This document shows positions 25,292-33,504 of a stretch of 33,504 bases of DNA, one piece after another. A program made the translations under genes and the position numbers. The stretch lies in contig JAACSL010000035.1 of assembly GCA_009993955.1 (NCBI GenBank), positions 1-33,504 of the forward strand, in the 5' to 3' direction. How positions within the stretch are numbered: the stretch's first letter is position 1; each line of letters begins with the position of its first letter. The notes below the pieces were generated by a model. That model was given only the letters and a program-made list of their open reading frames with translations, had not been told where the DNA came from and ran no database searches. The DNA is from Paraglaciecola sp. (lineage in GTDB: Bacteria > Pseudomonadota > Gammaproteobacteria > Enterobacterales > Alteromonadaceae).

Positions 25292-26713
25292 CTATCCAAT
25301 CAGTGCGGTACCAAAATACTTCAGGGCCACGGTGTTGATAAATATCAACAGCAGTATTAAAGGAATGAATGTACCCACAGAAAAGTCTACATAGCGTTCA
25401 AACCAGCTATTTTGATAATGCGGTGCGCCCTTGTCCAACTCGGCATTTAACTTGGCTTTTTTCCATTTATAGATCACAAAGATACAAATCAAGAATCCAT
25501 TTAACGGAAGGATGGTGTCGTAAAATACGTCGATAACCAGATCAAAAAACGATTTGGTTTGTCCCGCATAACTGGTGAAGTTAGTGAAATAGTCCAGCAT
25601 GCCAAAAGATGTGGCAGAGATAACAGAAAACACCACTAACAATAAACCCAATAAACCCAGTGATTTACGACGGCTATATTGTTTTTCTTCCATGAGGGCA
25701 GCAACCGGCACCTCAAAAATTGACACCAACGAGGTAATGGCTGCAAAAAATACCAAGAGGAAAAAGAGGCTGGCTACCACACTGGTACCAACAAACCCGA
25801 CACTACTTTGCAAAGCCAGGAAGATCTGCGGTAAAAAGGTGAATATCATACCAACCGATGAGTCGCTTAAGGTGCTGGTATCAATATTAGGGTTGAATGA
25901 GAAAACGGCGGGAAGAATCAACAGACCGGCAATAAAGGCCACGGCAGTGTCTAGCAGCGCTACCATTTTAGCGGCGCCTGGCACGTCACTTTGATTATCC
26001 AAATAAGAGCCGTAGGTAATCATTATCCCCATCCCGAGAGACAGCGAAAAGAAGGTCTGAGACAAAGCACCTGATACTACTTTGGCATCCATTTTTGAAA
26101 AATCAGGAATGATATAATATTCAACTCCCGCCCACGCATTGTCGAGGGTGAGTACAAAAATCACTAAGGCAATGAGCATCACAAACAAAGCAGGCATCAT
26201 CACTTTTGCCGCTTTTTCAATGCCTTGTTTAACCCCGCCTTGCAATATTAGATAGACGATGGCCAGCACAGCTACCATGTACATAAACAAATCATTGCTA
26301 TTGATGAAAGTGCCAAAATTAGCTGGGTCAGCGAGTTGAGCTAAATTGCCGAGCACTGATTGAAAGAGGTAACCAAATATCCAAACCGTGATCACCAAAT
26401 AAAACACGGCAATCATAAAAGGGGTGATAATTGACAACCAACCTGCCACTTTCCAACCAGCGTGGTTGTCGGTCAACGTTGCGTAGGCACCCAATGGGTC
26501 TTTGCGACTTGCTCGCCCCACTGACATCTCTGCCAGCATAACCGGTAAACAGATAAAAATAACGAAAGCGGCATAGATGAGAAGAAATGCGCCGCCACCA
26601 TTTTTAGTGGCAGCCACCGGGAAACCCACCATGTTACCAATGCCAACTGCAGAGCCAGCAGCCGCTAAAATAAACCCTAAACGAGAACCAAACTGTTCGC
26701 GAGGTGCACCCAT
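25292..26713 (-). CDS. Sodium-dependent transporter, NSS/SNF family
   Basis: A 473-residue secondary transporter that couples Na+ entry to uptake of an amino acid or similar substrate. It begins with the highly conserved first helix FGSRLGFILAAAGSAVGIGN (about 7-27), whose GSAVGIGN unwound part lines the Na+ and substrate sites in LeuT-like structures. About eleven or twelve hydrophobic helices follow. The length fits bacterial NSS proteins with 11 or 12 spans. Substrate cannot be told from sequence. AGGA lies six bases before the ATG. Confidence 0.95.
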   Translation of the reverse strand: MGAPREQFGSRLGFILAAAGSAVGIGNMVGFPVAATKNGGGAFLLIYAAFVIFICLPVMLAEMSVGRASRKDPLGAYATLTDNHAGWKVAGWLSIITPFMIAVFYLVITVWIFGYLFQSVLGNLAQLADPANFGTFINSNDLFMYMVAVLAIVYLILQGGVKQGIEKAAKVMMPALFVMLIALVIFVLTLDNAWAGVEYYIIPDFSKMDAKVVSGALSQTFFSLSLGMGIMITYGSYLDNQSDVPGAAKMVALLDTAVAFIAGLLILPAVFSFNPNIDTSTLSDSSVGMIFTFLPQIFLALQSSVGFVGTSVVASLFFLLVFFAAITSLVSIFEVPVAALMEEKQYSRRKSLGLLGLLLVVFSVISATSFGMLDYFTNFTSYAGQTKSFFDLVIDVFYDTILPLNGFLICIFVIYKWKKAKLNAELDKGAPHYQNSWFERYVDFSVGTFIPLILLLIFINTVALKYFGTALIG

Positions 26714-26832
26714 TGAATATTCCTATCTATTGTTTTTATAGTTGGGGCAAGATGTTAACAGCCACACCAATAAAAGTCTTTGTCGTACAGGGTAGGAATA
26801 GAAAATTTTTGGCTGTTTAAGTTTACACCCCT

Positions 26833-27576
26833 CTACCACGGAATAGATTGCCCTTGCCAATCGATAAAATGTGGGCCGTTTTCGAGTCCTAAGCTATCTA
26901 AATGCAACAACAACTGTTGGGCACTGAAGTCTGCATTAAAGAGTTTCTCCGGTTTAACATTGGCTTGGAACGGTTTAGAAAGCGCGGTGTCCACTGTACC
27001 TGGGTGATAACACACAATACTTACATTTTTCGCACGCCGTTGAAATTCAACCTGTGCTGATTTGAGCAACATATTGAGGGCGGCTTTGCTAGCTCGATAA
27101 CCATACCAACCGCCAAGTTGGTTATCGGCGATGCTGCCAACTCTTGCACTAAAAAATACCAAATGCGCCAACTCTGAGCCTGCCATCAACGGCCCTAAAT
27201 GCTTCAGCCACATTGCGGGTATTATGGTATTGACTTGAAAATACTGGCGAAGCTGAGCCACATGCAAATCTTCTAAACGTTTTTCAGGTGATACCGCCCT
27301 CCCCCCCGCTGTTGTGCCATGTAACATACCAATACAGCAGACTATGAGTGAAAATTTAAATTGTTCACGTAGTAACAAATGGCAATAGTTTTCGATGTCG
27401 ACTGCTTTACTGCTATCCACTACATGGTATTTCACCCCCAATTGCGGATTAGCGGGCAAACTGCGAGACACTGCGTGTATGTGGGCATAGCGTTCCGATT
27501 TGACGATTTGTTCAACCAGACTAGCGCCTAAGCCACCAGCGGCACCAATGATTAAGGCAGAACCCGCTTTACTCAT
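26833..27576 (-). CDS. Short-chain dehydrogenase/reductase (C-factor-like)
   Basis: A 247-residue SDR. The nucleotide-binding motif IIGAAGGLGASL is at about 9-20, catalytic S143 in FFSARVGS, and Y160-x3-K164 in YGYRASKAA. It is the compact single-domain type similar to C-factor-like SDRs. The frame is open to ATG at 27600, but ATG at 27576 is preferred: it overlaps the last 8 bases of the DCC gene (ATGAGTAA), a classical coupling arrangement, and begins MSKAGSALIIGAAGG as usual for the fold. Substrate unknown. Confidence 0.9.
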   Translation of the reverse strand: MSKAGSALIIGAAGGLGASLVEQIVKSERYAHIHAVSRSLPANPQLGVKYHVVDSSKAVDIENYCHLLLREQFKFSLIVCCIGMLHGTTAGGRAVSPEKRLEDLHVAQLRQYFQVNTIIPAMWLKHLGPLMAGSELAHLVFFSARVGSIADNQLGGWYGYRASKAALNMLLKSAQVEFQRRAKNVSIVCYHPGTVDTALSKPFQANVKPEKLFNADFSAQQLLLHLDSLGLENGPHFIDWQGQSIPW

Positions 27577-27994
27577 GGTGATTCCTAGGCAGTGGCACAC
27601 AACGTTGACAATTCGCCTGTGGGCCTGTGCGTTTTTTGCCCGTTAGCCAGTACGAGATACGGTAGCGATGTTTGGCAAATATCTCATAACAAAAATCTGC
27701 CAAAATTCGGATAAGCGGCCAACGCAGTGGTGCATAGACCCAGCCCTTCCCCACTAATTTCCATGCCAAATACGTGACATCCAAGCCACTGACTAAAGAG
27801 CCGTCAGCCATTTGCGCGTGAATACGAGCATTTAAATCAGACCACACTAGCTGCGGATAACGCTGGCTAAAATCGTCGGCCTGAATGTCTTCAAACCGTA
27901 ATTTTTGGGTCTCATCCAGCTTGCGCAGGTGATTCATTTCCGCCACGCACAAGGGGCAGTATCCGTCATAAAACAAGGTGAAAGTTGCAGTCAT
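27569..27994 (-). CDS. DCC-family thiol-disulfide oxidoreductase (DUF393)
   Basis: A 141-residue thioredoxin-like protein. The family motif is FYDGYCPLC (8-16) with the C13-x2-C16 redox pair. RFEDIQ and the C-terminal RYRISYW segment are typical of DUF393. The extra two Cys near the C-terminus (NCQRC) could be a second redox or metal pair. No signal peptide is seen, so it is probably cytoplasmic. Overlaps the SDR start by 8 bases. Substrate unknown. Confidence 0.92.
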   Translation of the reverse strand: MTATFTLFYDGYCPLCVAEMNHLRKLDETQKLRFEDIQADDFSQRYPQLVWSDLNARIHAQMADGSLVSGLDVTYLAWKLVGKGWVYAPLRWPLIRILADFCYEIFAKHRYRISYWLTGKKRTGPQANCQRCVPLPRNHHE

Positions 27995-28279
27995 AGTTTA
28001 CCTTTAGTCACTACACAATAATGTTACTACGTAAACATCGATACAGACGATTAGAATAATAGAGATTTTTCCATAGTGCTTTGCACGATGAAGGGTATTA
28101 TTGAACAAAGCGCTGGATAATTTTTCCATGCAAATAGGCGCTGAGGCTGTCGGTCTGATGGCTTACAAAACTTATTTTTATTTATCCTCTTGAAGTCTGA
28201 GTGAGCGATAATTACATTGCGTCCATTACACGGGTTAGCAGAGCGCAATCTGCTAAAACTGAAACCCAAAACAGGAGAA

Positions 28280-28822
28280 ATGATTTTGGCAAATATTCAA
28301 CAAGCCACCCTCGCGGGGGGCTGTTTTTGGTGTATTGAGTCGGCGTTTAATAGTGTTGAAGGCGTGGTCTCTGCTTTTTCTGGTTATGCGGGAGGGCAAG
28401 TCCCCAATCCAACCTACGAGCAGGTGTGCACGGGTACAACAGGTCATGCCGAAGTTGTGCGGGTTAATTTTGATGCTGATAAGATTTCGTATCGCGACAT
28501 TCTTGAGATCTTTTTTGCTTTGCATAACCCCACCCAAATAAATCGCCAAGGTAACGATATAGGCACACAGTATCGCAGTGAGATTTTCTATCATGACGAG
28601 GAGCAAAAACGTGAAGCCGAACAAATCATCGACCAAATTCAATTGGAAGAGATTTGGTCTAACCCTGTGGTCACAGAAATAACCGCTTTAAATAACTACT
28701 ATCAAGCAGAAGATTACCATCAAGATTATTTCAGTCAGAATCCCCAAAATCAGTATTGCAATATGGTTGTGGCACCCAAATTAGCGAAATTTAAGAAAAA
28801 GTTTGCCTCACTGCTGAAATAA
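28280..28822 (+). CDS. msrA: Peptide-methionine (S)-S-oxide reductase MsrA
   Basis: Repairs methionine-S-sulfoxide in proteins, recycled by thioredoxin. 180 residues. The active-site GGCFWC has nucleophile C15 and C18; EGVVSAFSGYAGG and GHAEVVRV (a GHAE motif) follow, then the NPTQINRQGNDIGTQYRS block. A C-terminal resolving Cys is likely the one in QNQYCNMVV. The frame extends upstream to 28217, but ATG at 28280 is chosen because AGGAG lies directly before it and the homologues begin here. Confidence 0.96.
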   Translation: MILANIQQATLAGGCFWCIESAFNSVEGVVSAFSGYAGGQVPNPTYEQVCTGTTGHAEVVRVNFDADKISYRDILEIFFALHNPTQINRQGNDIGTQYRSEIFYHDEEQKREAEQIIDQIQLEEIWSNPVVTEITALNNYYQAEDYHQDYFSQNPQNQYCNMVVAPKLAKFKKKFASLLK

Positions 28823-28838
28823 ATCAGGAGAAGCGCTC

Positions 28839-28869
28839 AGCCCCTAAAATTTCGATCATTTTAGGGGCT
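28839..28869. terminator. 12-bp perfect hairpin between msrA and the lipoprotein gene
   Basis: AGCCCCTAAAAT (28839-28850) pairs perfectly with ATTTTAGGGGCT (28858-28869) around a 7-nt loop, between convergent genes. The T-rich part is inside the stem rather than after it, so the terminator class is unusual; still a likely 3'-end structure for both genes. Confidence 0.7.
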
Positions 28870-28882
28870 AAACCCAGATCTG

Positions 28883-30013
28883 TTATTCAAACCAACTTGG
28901 TTCAATGGCTACGTTAAACAGGAGAGGGGAATATTGTTCGTAGTTAGGGCGGTTCTGTGAACAAATAATATTTTTCTTGTATACCTCTTTCCATGGATCA
29001 TTCACCATCCACAGCGTCTCATCCATCACCGCGACACCTTCGATGGACGCATTGTCCATTTTTTCCCAATCCTGGCAGTTATCAGTATCCGCATTTAACT
29101 CTGCGTAAAATTCCATTTTAATAATGCGTGTGTCTCGCTTTCCCGCTAAGTCGATAATCCATAAACTTTCGTCATTTCGTGCCGAGGCAATGAGAAATTC
29201 CTGACCGACATCGTTCTGATAATAATCCATTCCATTGATTGGATGATTGCCGTGTTCGAAATGGGGCAATTTTAACTGCGGCTCATTTACCTGAGCAAAG
29301 TCGTCTGAGTGCCAAAAATCCTTGTCCATCTGCAAGGTGAAAATGCGCGCTTGTTTGTTCAAATCTTTTTCTAGCCCTAGATATAGGGTGCGATTTTTTC
29401 CAAACGCTAACGCTTCGATGCCATCATTAGGAAAATTACCAACTTGCATGCTGGCAGCGTATTGAATCGGGCGCACGTGAGTCATGAGTACGGTGTTGTT
29501 GGTGGTGAGCTGTAAACGCACAAGTAAAATAGGGTAATCGGTGGCACCAGAATCACGATATTTAGCCTGACACTCTGGAGACATCACTGCTGCATAACTC
29601 GCATCCTCTGTCACCATGTAAAAAACCGTATCGTCGTGGGGATCATTAACAATGGCTTCTAAATCGGGATTGTCACTGAGGTAACTGGCAAAACAGCTGG
29701 TAGCCAGACTATCTGCCAAGGTCAGCGGCATGCCTTGATTGTCTAGCTGGGCAGTGTGGGGGTTAATCAGGTGAAGGCGTAAACGTTGCTCAGGTATGGC
29801 ACTGCGGTCACTCAAGCTAATGAGCTTATCGCGCCAGCTTAACAGACCTGAGGGTTGTGAATCTTGCATCACACTGCCGTCAAACTCACGGATCCAATGA
29901 CCGTAAACGCTGATGCTCTGTGCATTAGGTTTGACAATAGTCGGCGGGGGCGTTTGTTTGGAACAGGCGCCAATCAACACACAAACAAGTAATACACCAA
30001 GCAGCTTTTTCAT
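28883..30013 (-). CDS. Lipoprotein, probable beta-propeller (esterase-like/SdiA-regulated type)
   Basis: A 376-residue lipoprotein. The signal peptide ends in the lipobox LIGAC with lipidated C17. The mature part has repeated strands with segments such as GIEALAFGKNRTLYLGLE and ASIEGVAVMDETLWMVND, the IEG/I-E-A type motif seen in esterase-like/phytase and SdiA-regulated propellers, where each blade ends in a Tyr/Trp-rich strand. Several Asp and Glu could bind a cation. Substrate unknown. It starts about 175 bp downstream of lacZ, after a long palindrome, on the same strand. Confidence 0.75.
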   Translation of the reverse strand: MKKLLGVLLVCVLIGACSKQTPPPTIVKPNAQSISVYGHWIREFDGSVMQDSQPSGLLSWRDKLISLSDRSAIPEQRLRLHLINPHTAQLDNQGMPLTLADSLATSCFASYLSDNPDLEAIVNDPHDDTVFYMVTEDASYAAVMSPECQAKYRDSGATDYPILLVRLQLTTNNTVLMTHVRPIQYAASMQVGNFPNDGIEALAFGKNRTLYLGLEKDLNKQARIFTLQMDKDFWHSDDFAQVNEPQLKLPHFEHGNHPINGMDYYQNDVGQEFLIASARNDESLWIIDLAGKRDTRIIKMEFYAELNADTDNCQDWEKMDNASIEGVAVMDETLWMVNDPWKEVYKKNIICSQNRPNYEQYSPLLFNVAIEPSWFE

Positions 30014-30127
30014 TGATAGCTCGATACCATACTGTGCAGCGCAACCAAGCCGGGTGCAGCTTGGTGAGTCAACTCACACAGAGCGTTAAAATAGGCTGAC
30101 ATAGTAAGAGTCAAATGGCTTAACGTC

Positions 30128-30167
30128 TACTCAACAAAGGTGAAAAATTTCATGCCTTTGTTGAGTA
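30128..30167. other. Long palindrome between lacZ and the lipoprotein gene
   Basis: TACTCAACAAAGG (30128-30140) and CCTTTGTTGAGTA (30155-30167) are perfect 13-bp complements. The central 14 nt begin TGAAAAATTTCA, itself a dyad, so the stem can continue inwards with a two-base bulge. No U-run follows on the minus strand, so it is not a standard terminator; it may be an operator or an RNA-processing hairpin. Confidence 0.7.
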
Positions 30168-30189
30168 TCAGAAACGGTGGGTTATGAAG

Positions 30190-33336
<3,147 letters not shown>

Positions 33337-33447
33337 TTAAAAATCGTCGTGCACGCTTAAGGTTGCATTAAATAATATTTATATGATAATTTATAGCCGA
33401 TATTTTGTTAACTGCTTTATTACTGACCTAGCTAACCTGAGATCGGT

Positions 33448-33504
33448 TTAAGCAGCCACCATCGCATTTCTCTCAACGTCGCTAATATTAAGGGATGGCT
33501 TATT
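33448..33504 (-). CDS. C-terminal fragment of a minus-strand gene cut by the window edge
   Basis: Reading in from the right edge, a frame translates as NKPSLNISDVERNAMVAA followed by TAA. It has no stop before the window border and a normal composition for a protein end, but 18 codons are too few to name it. Located upstream of lacZ in the same direction, with a 129-bp gap, it may be an upstream sugar-utilisation gene. Confidence 0.4.
   Translation of the reverse strand, partial: NKPSLNISDVERNAMVAA

Noticed and set aside
28217-28279. N-terminal extension of MsrA
   Set aside because: The extension is not family-like, while ATG at 28280 has a good AGGAG and the usual MsrA start.
33348-33355. 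LacI-type operator CGTGCACG before lacZ
   Set aside because: An 8-bp palindrome alone is expected by chance often enough; the flanking bases are not symmetric.

Overview
The window looks like a chromosomal core segment of a marine gammaproteobacterium of the order Alteromonadales, probably Alteromonadaceae. The basis is the set of protein families (TrmA next to FabR, TIGR04219, DUF2333, TIGR03899, YggN, YihG-type acyltransferases, a phage-shock locus beside dusA), moderate GC, and A/T-flanked intrinsic terminators between convergent genes. The assignment rests on family resemblance only. I see no prophage, insertion sequence, integrase, tRNA, rRNA gene or CRISPR array.

Layout, left to right. 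(1) Positions 1-250: a leftward promoter of rRNA/tRNA type points out of the window; then comes a membrane-anchored RRM protein (+). (2) 0.8-5.3 kb: an orphan DUF5610-like protein (-), trmA (+), fabR (-) and a divergent fatty-acid desaturase (+) with a near-ideal promoter and a palindromic FabR-type operator. (3) 5.4-9.2 kb: a small exported protein with a strong promoter and a Pho-box-like element, a REC-DUF3369-degenerate GGDEF-EAL response regulator, and a TIGR03899 protein. (4) 9.3-16.0 kb, all on the minus strand: a PCuAC copper chaperone with a tandem-repeat linker, DUF2333, a TIGR04219 outer-membrane barrel, then cysJ-cysI-cysH for assimilatory sulfate reduction. An 11-bp inverted repeat abuts the cysJ start codon. 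(5) 16.1-19.6 kb, minus strand: dusA, an orphan exported protein with an unlisted 50-residue membrane peptide, pspA, pspC and a PspG-like membrane protein. Two sigma-54-type promoters lie here, one before pspA and one before the orphan exported gene. (6) 19.7-23.3 kb: two tandem YihG-type lysophosphatidate acyltransferases, an MscS-type channel, a 14-bp tandem repeat and a small membrane protein. (7) 23.5-28.8 kb: YggN, a YeeZ-like NAD(P)-binding protein, an NSS-family transporter, a translationally coupled DCC-thioredoxin/SDR pair and msrA. (8) 28.9-33.5 kb: a lipoprotein, a 13-bp-arm palindrome, a full-length GH2 beta-galactosidase, and the last codons of another minus-strand gene at the right edge.

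Common threads are membrane-lipid tuning (FabR, desaturase, two acyltransferases), envelope stress (Psp, MscS, the sigma-54 exported protein) and redox/sulfur chemistry (CysJIH, MsrA, DCC protein, PCuAC). The least explained part is 17.8-18.4 kb: a sigma-54 promoter directly downstream of dusA, the position where E. coli carries pspG, reads into a different exported protein plus a tiny membrane peptide.
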